Part shown: positions 33,086 through 41,899 of the stretch, piece after piece | Numbering within the stretch: position 1 is the stretch's first letter | Layout of the letters: each line of letters starts with the position of its first letter | NCBI GenBank assembly: GCA_030431255.1 | Contig: JAUIJL010000001.1 | Location: 124,001-188,000 of the forward strand | DNA: 64,000 bases | Source of the DNA: Thermoanaerobaculia bacterium | GTDB taxonomy: Bacteria > Acidobacteriota > Thermoanaerobaculia > Multivoradales > J023 | Direction: 5' to 3' | Program-made: the position numbers and the translations under genes | Notes under the pieces: generated by a model | Databases searched by the model: none | Told to the model about the DNA's origin: nothing | What the model saw: the letters and a program-made list of their open reading frames with translations, nothing else

Positions 33086-36000
33086 CGGGCCGGCCCATCG
33101 CAACATGTAGCGTAGCCCTCGGACGGCTTGGGGTTTGGTCGGTTCTGGTCGCGGTCTTGTTGCCTGGTCTCAATCTGGCTGCCCAAGGCCAAGAGTCTCC
33201 TTCGACCCAGCCGGCCGTGGGCTCCGCCGGTGTCGAGATCGAGGTCAAAGACGCCGAGGTAGAGGTGCTCCAATCCGGTGATCGATTGATCGCCTGGTGG
33301 GGTGAGCCTCGGTCAGAGGACGGTGCCTCGGCGTCCGGCGAGATCCACGACGGATTCGACATCCTGCAGCTGCGTCTCTCGGCGCCGGGTTTTCGCCGCT
33401 TGCATCTGACCCTCCAGCGGGGTGCGCGGGTGATGCCGGTGGTTTGGACCGACGAGTCCTTGCCCATCTCCGCCGCGGCTGCGGAGGAAGCCGTCGCGCT
33501 AGGGGCCGAGCATGGACCGGGCCTGGAAAGGCGCTTGGCCTGGGGAGACGTCCAGCGCGCCATGGAGCTGGACGGTCGTGAAGACCTGGATGCTCAGGAA
33601 GACGATGTCGATGCGGATCTGCTGTGGCAACGTGCGGCGGATCGGTGCCGGAAGGCGGGGCTGAGCTTGGAGCTGGCTTTGCTGCTGCGGGAATGGGCCT
33701 GGAAGCGGGAAGAGTCGGATTTCGACCAAGCCCGAGATCTCTACCGTCAAGTTTTGGATCTGCTGAACGACCTCGACGGACCCAGCTTGTTGCACGCCCA
33801 AGCCCACCTGAATCTCGGCACCCTCTATTTGCGTCAGGGGGATTCCCGGCAAGCCGAGCCTCTGTTGGACCGAGCTTTGGAGATCCACCGTCGGTTGGCT
33901 CCGGAGACCGTCCTGCTCACCCGAAATCAGAATAATCTGGCGCTGGCGCTGAGCGAGCTCGGTCGGTTGCGCGAGGCGGAAGCCCTTTCCCTGGAACAAT
34001 TGGAAGTGGTCCGTCGATTGGAGCCGGAAAGTCTGCGGGAGGCCCGAGCCCACAACAATTTGGGCATCTTCGCCTACCTTCAGGGAGATTTGGCCGGCGC
34101 GGAGCTTCGGCATCGAAGGGCGAAAGAGCTGCGAGAGAAGCTGGCTCCCGGAAGCTTGGCGGTGGCCCGGAGCCTGAATAATCTGGCGGCTCTGGCGGAA
34201 GATCGCGGCGAGCTGGACAAAGCGGAGCTGTGGTTTCTTCAAGCCCTCGACCTCCGGCGACGTTTGCTTCCCCGGGGCGAGGAGGTGATGTCGACCCTGG
34301 CCAATCTGGCGACGCTCAACGTGCAGCGTGGGGAGATCGAGCGGGCCGTCACCTTAGCCCGGGAAGCCCATTCCCTGGCCCGGGAGGTGGCGCCGGGCAG
34401 CGACACCGAATCCTGGGCGACCAAAGTGCTCGCATTCGCCCTGCTGAAGGGCACACCTACCCCGGAGCGGCTTGCGGAAGCGGCGTCGTTGGCGGCGCGC
34501 AGCGTCGAGCTCAGCGAGCAGCTCTCGCCCGGCTCCATGTTCCTGGCCGACAGCCTCGAGACGTTGGCCGAGGTGCGACTGAAACAAGGTGATCTGGACG
34601 CCGCGGAATCCGCACAGCAACAGGGGCTCGCCCTGCGGGCTCATCTGGCGCCGGAAAGCCGCTGGCAGGCGGCATCTCTATACAGTCTGGCGCAAATCAG
34701 CCGGCGCCGCGATCGGACGGACGAGGCCCTAGAGCGGCTGGAGCAAGCGATCGACATGGCCGAGTCGGCGTCGGCCCTACCTGCTGGAAGCCCTCGGGAA
34801 CGGGCCACCGCCGCTGCGGAATTCGTCGATTGGTATCGGACCGCCGGGCTGTGGCAATTCGAACGGGGTGAGCTGGGCCGGGCGTTCGACTATCTCGAAC
34901 GATCGAGATTTCAGAGCTTGTCGGCGCTGTTGCAACATCGTCGTCTCGTCTTCGAGCGGGATCTTCCGCCCGAGGTCGAGAATGAGCGGCGTTGGCTGGA
35001 TTCCGAATACGAAAGAGTGTGGCAAACCCTACAGGCCTCCACCGACCAAGACGAGCTCCATGCCCAGACCCTCAACCGGCTCAACGAGCTGCGGGACCAA
35101 CGTCACCGATTGCAAAACCGCATGGTGTCCCTGGCACCGAGGCTGGCGCAGCTGGAAGCTCCGCAGGCTCCGGCTCTCGATGAGGTCCTGGGCGCCCTGC
35201 CCCCGTCCAGTCTATTGCTGATGATTTCCATGGGACCCGAGCAAGGGTTGATGATCGCGCTGGCTGCGACGTCCGACGGTCGACGCCTCGCCCGGGGGCA
35301 CACGTTTTCTACCGAAGGCTTGGGCGATCGAATCGATGCGTTGAGCACGCTCTTGCGCAGCGGAGCCTCGACGGTGGATGGCGTGAAGGCCTTATCCCGC
35401 GAGCTTTACGATCGTTTGGTCGGTCCCGTGGACGATCTTATCCGCTCGGTCCGCCGGCTGATCGTGGTGCCAGATGGGCAGCTTTTCCGCCTGCCCATGG
35501 CAGTGCTTCAGGATCGTCAGGGTCGATTCTTAGTCCAACGGATGCCCGTGAGCATTGCCCTGTCGGCATCGGCGGCCGGCCTCGCCGCGGTCGGGGAGCC
35601 GGCGGTGGGAGCGGGCAAGCCCGCTATGGCCTCGGACGATCCCGAGACCATGGACGATTCCGAGACTTGGGTGATCTTCGGGGATCCCGACGACGGACGG
35701 CCCGGGCTGGACTGGAGCCGGAAGGAGGCCCGTTGGATCCGTCAGCTACATCCCGGACCCAGCACCCTCTACCTGGACGACGATGCGTCCGAGACAGGCT
35801 TTCGATCGCTGGGGGCCGAAGCAGATGTGTTGCATTTCGCTGGTCACGCTGAGGCCGATGATCGTTTTCCCCTCGACTCCTTCTTGAGCCTGGCGCCGGA
35901 TCGGCAACACAACGGTCGGCTCCAGGCCTGGGAAATCTTTGAGTCGTTGCGGATCCGGGCCCGCTTGGTGGTCTTGTCGGGTTGTGAAACGGGTCTGGGA

Positions 36001-36405
36001 AAATCCGTCGACGGCGCGGGGCTGGCGGGTTTGACCCGGGCCTTCCTTTTCGCCGGAGCCGAGCAGGTGGTGTCGTCCCAATGGCAAGTGGACGATCGAT
36101 CGACCGCTCTCTTGATGACCCGTTTTTACCACCACCTTCGAGCCGAGGCCGGCGATCGGCGCTTGAGCGTCGAAGAAGCGCTTCGAGCCGCGCAATTGGA
36201 TTTGCTCGAAGGACGGGCGGTATGGATCGAGCCCGAGCCCGGATCCTTGCCCGAGGTCTGGCTCGACAAGCTAGGTCGGTGGGCCAGGGGCGATGCCCCC
36301 GCCTCGGAGGTGTCCATTCCCGTGGATCTGAGCCATCCCAATCATTGGGCCGCTTTCCAAGTGACGGCCGGCGCACCGGTTTCGGGCCCGTCGGCCGAGC
36401 CCTGA
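33082..36405 (+). CDS. exported TPR-CHAT caspase-like protein (module 1)
   Basis: A 1107-aa protein starting at GTG 33082, which overlaps the anti-sigma stop. GVWSVLVAVLLPGLNLAAQG is a signal peptide. About ten TPR units follow (for example AHLNLGTLYLRQGDSRQAEP, LNNLAALAEDRGELDKAELW) and then a CHAT domain with caspase-type residues: His in LHFAGHAEAD (H922) and Cys in VLSGCETGLG (C968), plus LFAGAEQVVSSQWQVDD. CHAT domains are cysteine proteases of the caspase/separase clan, activated by partner binding to the TPR part. Here the signal peptide places it outside the cytoplasm. An 18-bp duplication at 35635-35670 is kept in frame. Confidence 0.93.
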   Translation: MTGRPIATCSVALGRLGVWSVLVAVLLPGLNLAAQGQESPSTQPAVGSAGVEIEVKDAEVEVLQSGDRLIAWWGEPRSEDGASASGEIHDGFDILQLRLSAPGFRRLHLTLQRGARVMPVVWTDESLPISAAAAEEAVALGAEHGPGLERRLAWGDVQRAMELDGREDLDAQEDDVDADLLWQRAADRCRKAGLSLELALLLREWAWKREESDFDQARDLYRQVLDLLNDLDGPSLLHAQAHLNLGTLYLRQGDSRQAEPLLDRALEIHRRLAPETVLLTRNQNNLALALSELGRLREAEALSLEQLEVVRRLEPESLREARAHNNLGIFAYLQGDLAGAELRHRRAKELREKLAPGSLAVARSLNNLAALAEDRGELDKAELWFLQALDLRRRLLPRGEEVMSTLANLATLNVQRGEIERAVTLAREAHSLAREVAPGSDTESWATKVLAFALLKGTPTPERLAEAASLAARSVELSEQLSPGSMFLADSLETLAEVRLKQGDLDAAESAQQQGLALRAHLAPESRWQAASLYSLAQISRRRDRTDEALERLEQAIDMAESASALPAGSPRERATAAAEFVDWYRTAGLWQFERGELGRAFDYLERSRFQSLSALLQHRRLVFERDLPPEVENERRWLDSEYERVWQTLQASTDQDELHAQTLNRLNELRDQRHRLQNRMVSLAPRLAQLEAPQAPALDEVLGALPPSSLLLMISMGPEQGLMIALAATSDGRRLARGHTFSTEGLGDRIDALSTLLRSGASTVDGVKALSRELYDRLVGPVDDLIRSVRRLIVVPDGQLFRLPMAVLQDRQGRFLVQRMPVSIALSASAAGLAAVGEPAVGAGKPAMASDDPETMDDSETWVIFGDPDDGRPGLDWSRKEARWIRQLHPGPSTLYLDDDASETGFRSLGAEADVLHFAGHAEADDRFPLDSFLSLAPDRQHNGRLQAWEIFESLRIRARLVVLSGCETGLGKSVDGAGLAGLTRAFLFAGAEQVVSSQWQVDDRSTALLMTRFYHHLRAEAGDRRLSVEEALRAAQLDLLEGRAVWIEPEPGSLPEVWLDKLGRWARGDAPASEVSIPVDLSHPNHWAAFQVTAGAPVSGPSAEP
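35635..35670. repeat. 18-bp in-frame duplication in CHAT gene 1
   Basis: GACGATCCCGAGACCATG is followed directly by GACGATTCCGAGACTTGG, giving DDPETM-DDSETW. It lies in the linker ahead of the catalytic part of the CHAT domain. Confidence 0.7.
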
Positions 36406-36415
36406 ACGAGTCGGG

Positions 36416-37660
36416 CTACTTCAATCCCGAGAGGGCCGCGTATCGGCGCAACAGCAGGGGGTGGGTGAGGGAGCTTTCCGCACCTTTCCAGGTTTTCTTC
36501 GCCACGACCTCACGGGCCTGGCGGTCGAGAGCGCGCCAATTGAGCATGCGCACCAGCTGGGGCCCGACCAACAACATGGCGAGCCCCAGCTTGCTGACTT
36601 GAGGATTCTCGACCAAGTCCGCGGCGACGGCATCGCAAGTCAGCTCGTCGCAACGGCTCAGAGCCTTGTATGTGGAAGAGATGGAGTTGCGGAGAAGCCC
36701 GGTATGGCCGAGGGCATGGTGGGCCATCTCATGGCCGATGATGAAGGCCAAGGATCGCGAGTCGCCGGTTTCCAGGCAGCCGTGAACCACCTCGTCCAAA
36801 AGCAAAATATATTTCCGTTTGCCCAATTTGGCCGCGAAGGCGTTGATCACCGAGCCTTCGACGACGTAGACCTCCGGCACGGATTTCATGCCCAATCGAT
36901 CGGCGAATTGTTGGGCGCACCGGTGAATTTCCGGGAATTGATCCTCATTGACGTGCACCGAGCCACCGTGAATTTGAGCGTGCCCGCGCCTCACGGTGAG
37001 CCAATAGCTGATGCCGACGATGAGCAAAATCGCACCGTAAGTTGTAATGGTCAATCCCAAGGCGAAGAGAAATAGGAAGGGCGCCACCACGGCATAACCG
37101 ACGAACGTGTGCAGGCCGGTGCCGGGGGATTTTTTGGATTTTGCTTCCACGGGGCGGCTGGAAGAGATCGCCAAGCCGCTGAAATCCGTCACCGCTTTGC
37201 CGGCCAAGGCAGTGCCGGTGTCTCGTCGAGCCAAAGCGCTCGAAACCGCCTGCGAACGATCGGGCGGGTCGGCGGCCTCCGTTGATCTTTCATCCGCGGC
37301 CTGGGCGTTCGAGGCGGTTTGGGCGGCGGGAGAGGCGTGGGTTGCCGAAGCAATCCGTGCCGTCTCGGAAGGCTCGGTCGGCGCCGGCTGCGGGGACGCC
37401 TGAGCTTGGGACGCCTGAGCTTGGGAAGCCTGAGCCTGGGAAGCCTGAGCTGGAGCCGTCTGGGCTTGGGTGGCGGTTCCGTGAGGCGGCGCAAGCTGGA
37501 TCGCGGGAACGAGCGCATTCAAATGCTTCCACTCTTGCCCGCCTGCCTCGCAGACGTAGACCGTCGGCGGAAGCTTGGATTGGCGGGCCCACTCCGCGAG
37601 CTGCTGAAGGGTGGTCGGGCCTTGGATGTCTTTGCCGTCGAGAGTGAAGTAGTAGGACAC
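36416..37660 (-). CDS. M48 family metalloprotease with N-terminal GYF_2 domain
   Basis: A 414-aa membrane protease. Residues 1-50 form a GYF_2-like domain (YYFTLDGKDIQGPTTLQQLA, later GQEWKHLN). Next is a long Ala/Gln/Ser/Pro linker with four SQAQA-type repeats, then two membrane helices (~185-230) and the zinc protease: HEMAHHALGH (H310, H314) with third ligand E339 in CDELTCDA. It resembles HtpX-like enzymes. The start is GTG 37660, with GGGAG upstream. It converges with CHAT gene 1, ten bp apart; a role in cleaving the anti-sigma factor is conceivable but unproven. Confidence 0.9.
   Translation of the reverse strand: MSYYFTLDGKDIQGPTTLQQLAEWARQSKLPPTVYVCEAGGQEWKHLNALVPAIQLAPPHGTATQAQTAPAQASQAQASQAQASQAQASPQPAPTEPSETARIASATHASPAAQTASNAQAADERSTEAADPPDRSQAVSSALARRDTGTALAGKAVTDFSGLAISSSRPVEAKSKKSPGTGLHTFVGYAVVAPFLFLFALGLTITTYGAILLIVGISYWLTVRRGHAQIHGGSVHVNEDQFPEIHRCAQQFADRLGMKSVPEVYVVEGSVINAFAAKLGKRKYILLLDEVVHGCLETGDSRSLAFIIGHEMAHHALGHTGLLRNSISSTYKALSRCDELTCDAVAADLVENPQVSKLGLAMLLVGPQLVRMLNWRALDRQAREVVAKKTWKGAESSLTHPLLLRRYAALSGLK
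37395..37454. repeat. 15-bp in-frame tandem repeat in the M48 protease linker
   Basis: Four 15-bp units (GACGCCTGAGCTTGG, twice, then GAAGCCTGAGCCTGG and GAAGCCTGAGCTGGA on the plus strand) encode the repeated SQAQA pentapeptide on the minus strand. Confidence 0.88.
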
Positions 37661-37893
37661 GTGGGGCTCCCTCTTCGTGATGTTAGGCGTTCGATTGTGA
37701 GTGAAAATACCATGTGAATCGGGCGGTGTGAACGGACGTGAGAGATTTTACCTCATTTTTTGATCGGCCTCGCAGGTAGATCTATGACGGCTCCAGCGTG
37801 CTAGCGTTGGCTTGTCTCATCGAAGTGAATTTTGCAGTCAAGAACCTCCCTGGAGGAGTCTTCGAGAGAGGTACCCGCGGGAAAGGAGCCGTC

Positions 37894-39492
37894 GTGCGTG
37901 GAGTTGCTGTCCGAGCCTTTTTGCCGTGTCTTGTCCTGGCCTGCTTCTGGGTCGGCACGACCCTCGTCGCCGAGGGCCGAGAAGGCCGACGACCAGTCAA
38001 TGAAAAGACCTTGCTCCGACCCGCGCCGGCTGAGCTGTGCGCGCTGCTCGACGATCCCGAGCAGGTCCGCACCATGGACGGCCTGCGTTTCATGCTCGAG
38101 ATGTCTTGCGGCCGTCTCGACTCCTCGGTCCCGATTCCGGGCTCTCCACCGGGCTTTTCACCGGGCTTTTCACCGGGCTTTCCACCGGGCAGCTCCACCC
38201 GCGGAGTGGAGGGTGAGGTCGACGTTCGGGTGAACGACGACACCGGCGGCTCCGAGAGATCCCAGAGCGAGACGACCATCGCAAAAAATGAGGTCACTCA
38301 CACGGTTTGCTCCGCCTTCAACGACCTCTGCGAGCTGCTTTGTCCGGACGGCGGAGGCGGCTTGATCGGTTTCTCCCGATCCACCGACGACGGCGCTACC
38401 TGGGATGATCGCGGCGCGGCGGGCGCCGAGAGCTTCGGTGATCCGAGTATCGTATGGCGCCGAAGCGATGGGTTCTTCTATCTCTCGTCCTTGCGAAGCG
38501 GCGGCGGCGCGGCGGTCTATCGTTCCACCGACGATTGCCAAAGCTTCAGCCTGTTGGCCGCCCCGGAAACCCTCGTCGCCGACCGGGGATTTCTGGCCGT
38601 CGACAATGCTCCGGACAGCCCGCACGGCGGCAATCTCTACCTGGCCTATCGAGGCAGCAGCGGCATCGTGGCCCGCCGATCCACCGACGCCGGAGCGACT
38701 TGGTCCTCGGAGGTTGTCCTCGGCTCGGGTCAGGGGGCTTGGCCGACGGTCGCCGCCAACGGCGACGTCTTCATCGCTTGGCTGAGCTTCGGCCCGAATC
38801 ATGTGGTTTCCGTGCCCGTGATGCGCTCGACGGATGGCGGGGTGAGCTTTACGGCGGTTACCGATGTGATCACCGACAAGACCCTGCCCCGGGATGGCGC
38901 GGCTTCCGTCAGCTGCAAGACCAACGCCCTCAACGGCGGCATCCGCTATTTGCCGACTCCCCAGCTGGCGACCACCGACGACGGCGCGTTGCACGCGGTG
39001 ACCAGCTACGATCCGGATGGGCCGGGCACGGGAGATGTGGTGGATGTCTTCTATCGCCGTTCCACCGACAGCGGCGCCACCTGGAGCCCGGAGGTACGTC
39101 TCCACGACGACGCCACCGACCGCGACCAATACTTTCCAACCCTCGCCGCCAACGGCAACACCCTGCAGGCCACGTGGTACGACCGCCGCCTCGACCCGGA
39201 GAACCTCTTGCAGGACACCTTCCGCAGCATCTCCACCGACGGTGGCTTGAGCTGGGGTCCCAACGAGCGGTTGAGCGATGTCTCGACGGCCATCGAATTC
39301 GATCCCGGAGCCTTGCCGTGTTACCACGGTGACTACGATCAAGGTCTGGTGACCGAAGACCGAGCCACCATCGCCCAATGGTCCGACGACCGAAATACCG
39401 ACGAGGCGGCCGACGTCTTCACGGAAACCGGGGAGGCGAGCTCGGTGTTCCAAGACGGTTTCGAGAGCGGTGATACGTCCGCCTGGCAGTGA
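37894..39492 (+). CDS. exported Asp-box (sialidase-like) propeller protein, copy 1
   Basis: A 532-aa protein with a signal peptide (VRAFLPCLVLACFWVGTTLV) and a sialidase-fold propeller. Several Asp boxes are visible: STDDGATWDDRG, STDAGATWSSEV, STDGGVSF, STDSGATWSPEV and STDGGLSWGP. No complete set of sialidase catalytic Arg/Glu/Tyr residues could be assigned, so enzyme activity is uncertain. It ends VFQDGFESGDTSAWQ, a C-terminal motif shared with the next gene and probably a surface or secretion tail. GTG at 37894 is chosen because AAAGGAG is five bases before it. Tandem paralog of the gene at 39580. Confidence 0.83.
   Translation: MRGVAVRAFLPCLVLACFWVGTTLVAEGREGRRPVNEKTLLRPAPAELCALLDDPEQVRTMDGLRFMLEMSCGRLDSSVPIPGSPPGFSPGFSPGFPPGSSTRGVEGEVDVRVNDDTGGSERSQSETTIAKNEVTHTVCSAFNDLCELLCPDGGGGLIGFSRSTDDGATWDDRGAAGAESFGDPSIVWRRSDGFFYLSSLRSGGGAAVYRSTDDCQSFSLLAAPETLVADRGFLAVDNAPDSPHGGNLYLAYRGSSGIVARRSTDAGATWSSEVVLGSGQGAWPTVAANGDVFIAWLSFGPNHVVSVPVMRSTDGGVSFTAVTDVITDKTLPRDGAASVSCKTNALNGGIRYLPTPQLATTDDGALHAVTSYDPDGPGTGDVVDVFYRRSTDSGATWSPEVRLHDDATDRDQYFPTLAANGNTLQATWYDRRLDPENLLQDTFRSISTDGGLSWGPNERLSDVSTAIEFDPGALPCYHGDYDQGLVTEDRATIAQWSDDRNTDEAADVFTETGEASSVFQDGFESGDTSAWQ
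38137..38190. repeat. 12-bp in-frame tandem repeat in Asp-box gene 1
   Basis: Four 12-bp units of the CCGGGCTTTTCA type and part of a fifth encode PGSP-PGFS-PGFS-PGFP. The paralogous gene at 39580 has no such expansion at the same site, so it arose after the duplication. Confidence 0.88.
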
Positions 39493-39579
39493 CGGCTCGG
39501 GGCCCGATTGCGCTATTTTGGTCTGAATAGCGCGTCGCATGATGAAGGTTGGATCTCAATTTACGAGAAAGGACTCATT

Positions 39580-41139
39580 GTGCGTGTTGCTGCTACCCGA
39601 GCTATCCTGCCCTGGCTTTTCCTGACCGTTGCCACCGGCGCCGTCGCCGGTGCCGAAAGTCGAGAAGGCCGACGACAAGTCAACGACAAAACGATCCTCC
39701 GAGCCGCGCCGGCTGAGATGTGCGCTCTGCTCGACGATCCCCAGAAAGTGCGCTACATGGACGGCCTGCTCTTCAATCTGGCGCTGTCTTGTGATCGCAC
39801 CGACCTGCTGACGCCCGCGCCGGGCTCTGCCGACGGCAAGTCCGCCCGTGGGGTGGAAGGAGCGGCCGACGCCCAAGTGAACGACGACACCGGTGGCTCT
39901 GAAACTACCCAAAGCGAGACCTCCATCGCGGAGAACGAGGTCACGGGCACGATTTGCTCCGGCTTCAACGACAGCTGCGAGCTTTTCTGCAAGGACGGTG
40001 GCGGCGGGCTGACCGGATTCTCCCGCTCGGTCGACGGCGGCACGACTTGGGACGACCGTGGCGCCGTGGGCGGTGAAAGCCTCGGGGATCCGAGCATTGT
40101 GTGGCGCCGGACCGACGGGTTCTTCTATCTCTCCACCCTGCGCTCCGGCGGTGGCCTGGCCCTCTATCGGTCCACCGACGACTGCCAGAGCTTCAGCCTC
40201 TTGACCGCCCCCGAAACCGGTACCGCCGACAAGGAATTCTTGGCCGTCGACAATTTTCCGAAAAGCAAGAATTACGGCAATCTCTACTTGGCCTATCTCG
40301 GTAGCGGCGGCATTGTGGCCCGCCGGTCCACGGATGCGGGGGCGACCTGGTCTTCAGCGACCAGCTTGGGCTCGGGCCAGGGGGCTTGGCCGGCGGTCGC
40401 CCCCAACGGCGATGTCTTCATCGCTTGGGGGAGCTTCGGCGGCGACATGGTTTCGGTGCCCGTGGTGCGCTCCACCAACGGCGGGACGAGCTATTCGGCG
40501 GTCACCAACGTGATCACCAACGAGCTCATGCCGAGAGACGCCACGGCCACAAGCAATTGCAGCCGCGACGCCCTGAACGGCAACATTCGATACCTGCCGT
40601 CGCCCCAATTGGCGACCACCGACGACGGCGTCTTGCACGCGGTCTACAGCTACGATCCGGACGGTCTGGACACGGGCGACGTGGTGGATGTGTTCTACCG
40701 TCGCTCCACCGATAGCGGCGCTACTTGGAGCGCCGAGGTGCGGCTCAACGACGACGCGACCACCCGTGACCAATACTTTCCGACCCTCGCCGCCAACGGC
40801 AACACCCTACAAGCCACCTGGTACGACCGCCGCCTCGACCCCGGCAACCTGCTGCAAGACACCTATCGCAGCATCTCCAACGACGGCGGTTTGACGTGGG
40901 GGCCCAATGAACGATTGAGCGACGTGTCCACGCCGATCGAATTCGATGAAGGGGTCTTGCCTTGTTACCACGGCGACTACGATCAAGGCTTGGTCACCGA
41001 AGGCCAGGCCACCGTCGCCCAATGGTCCGACGACCGCAATGCCGGTGAAACGGCCGACGTCTTCACCGAAACCGGCGTCGGTGGCTTGGTATTCGAAGAT
41101 GGTTTCGAGAGCGGCGACACCTCGGCCTGGCAGCCATGA
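39580..41139 (+). CDS. exported Asp-box (sialidase-like) propeller protein, copy 2
   Basis: A 519-aa tandem paralog of the preceding gene, closely similar over its whole length (for example VNDDTGGSE, YFPTLAANGNTLQATWYDRR and PCYHGDYDQGLVTE in both). It has a signal peptide (LPWLFLTVATGAVAGAES), the same Asp boxes (SVDGGTTWDDRG, STDAGATWSS, STDSGATWSAEV) and the same end, VFEDGFESGDTSAWQP. GTG at 39580 follows AAAGGA by seven bases. The intergenic gap is 87 bp. The function is not established by the sequence. Confidence 0.83.
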   Translation: MRVAATRAILPWLFLTVATGAVAGAESREGRRQVNDKTILRAAPAEMCALLDDPQKVRYMDGLLFNLALSCDRTDLLTPAPGSADGKSARGVEGAADAQVNDDTGGSETTQSETSIAENEVTGTICSGFNDSCELFCKDGGGGLTGFSRSVDGGTTWDDRGAVGGESLGDPSIVWRRTDGFFYLSTLRSGGGLALYRSTDDCQSFSLLTAPETGTADKEFLAVDNFPKSKNYGNLYLAYLGSGGIVARRSTDAGATWSSATSLGSGQGAWPAVAPNGDVFIAWGSFGGDMVSVPVVRSTNGGTSYSAVTNVITNELMPRDATATSNCSRDALNGNIRYLPSPQLATTDDGVLHAVYSYDPDGLDTGDVVDVFYRRSTDSGATWSAEVRLNDDATTRDQYFPTLAANGNTLQATWYDRRLDPGNLLQDTYRSISNDGGLTWGPNERLSDVSTPIEFDEGVLPCYHGDYDQGLVTEGQATVAQWSDDRNAGETADVFTETGVGGLVFEDGFESGDTSAWQP

Positions 41140-41206
41140 TCTAAGGCTCCTCAGAGCTAGATTCGGCACTCATGCGCTCGATCATGGTCGACTGATTCTC
41201 AAGCAC

Positions 41207-41746
41207 TCAATCTGCGCGCTCCGGCACGATGGGGGACCGTCCGTTTCGGTCGTGCCCCTTCTTGCTGCCTTCGATGCGCTGTGCCCGGCGCGTTCCATTC
41301 GTGGGGCTCTGGACCGATCGAGGATTCAAGGAACGACGGCGTGGGGTTTCGTCCGCCTTTTTCGGGGACGTCTCGGCAGTGGTGTGGATCGGCAGGACGG
41401 TCCAGCGGGTGGTGGTGGGAATGAAACGGTCCGTATCGGAGCAAGGGACTCCGTGGCCGGAGTCCGTCAGGCAGTAAATGCCTTCGGGAGTGGTGAAGCG
41501 AATGCGGACGCTGTCGCTGCTGAGCCGGCTCAGCTGGGCGGTGCTGATCTGGGGTTGAAAGCAGGCGGCGGACATGGCGAAGCTGAGGTTGGCTGAATAG
41601 AAATCGTGGGCAATGGAGAGGCACCATTTCGCTTGACGACCTTCTTGCAAGGAGCGGACGGTGCCTTCTGGGTTGTCCACCAGCATCCAGTGGGCCGACG
41701 GGTTGGATTGACCGTCGGCGCCGGGGTAGCAGTCGACGGTGGTCAA
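41207..41746 (-). CDS. hypothetical protein, possibly a truncated gene
   Basis: A 179-codon frame opening with TTG at 41746, five codons after an in-frame TAG. The first ~120 residues look like real protein (DCYPGADGQSNPSAHWMLVD, AKWCLSIAHDFYSANLSFAM, EGIYCLTDSGHGVPCSDTDR) with several cysteines, suggesting an exported domain. The last ~50 residues are Arg/Pro/Ser-rich and less convincing. No ribosome binding site or signal peptide is seen. It may be the 3' remnant of a larger secreted protein gene; I do not recognise the family. Confidence 0.4.
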   Translation of the reverse strand: MTTVDCYPGADGQSNPSAHWMLVDNPEGTVRSLQEGRQAKWCLSIAHDFYSANLSFAMSAACFQPQISTAQLSRLSSDSVRIRFTTPEGIYCLTDSGHGVPCSDTDRFIPTTTRWTVLPIHTTAETSPKKADETPRRRSLNPRSVQSPTNGTRRAQRIEGSKKGHDRNGRSPIVPERAD

Positions 41747-41899
41747 GAAGTCGATCTACCGCCGTTGAGAGATGTTGCCGAGCCTCGATTTATCCCAGGA
41801 AATTTTCTGCTTTTTGGCTATCGACTCGGCCGTCGGGTCGAATGACCGAGAGCGGGGGCCGGTCGTTACCGACGGCCCGATGGGGCTTGCGTCCGCCCC

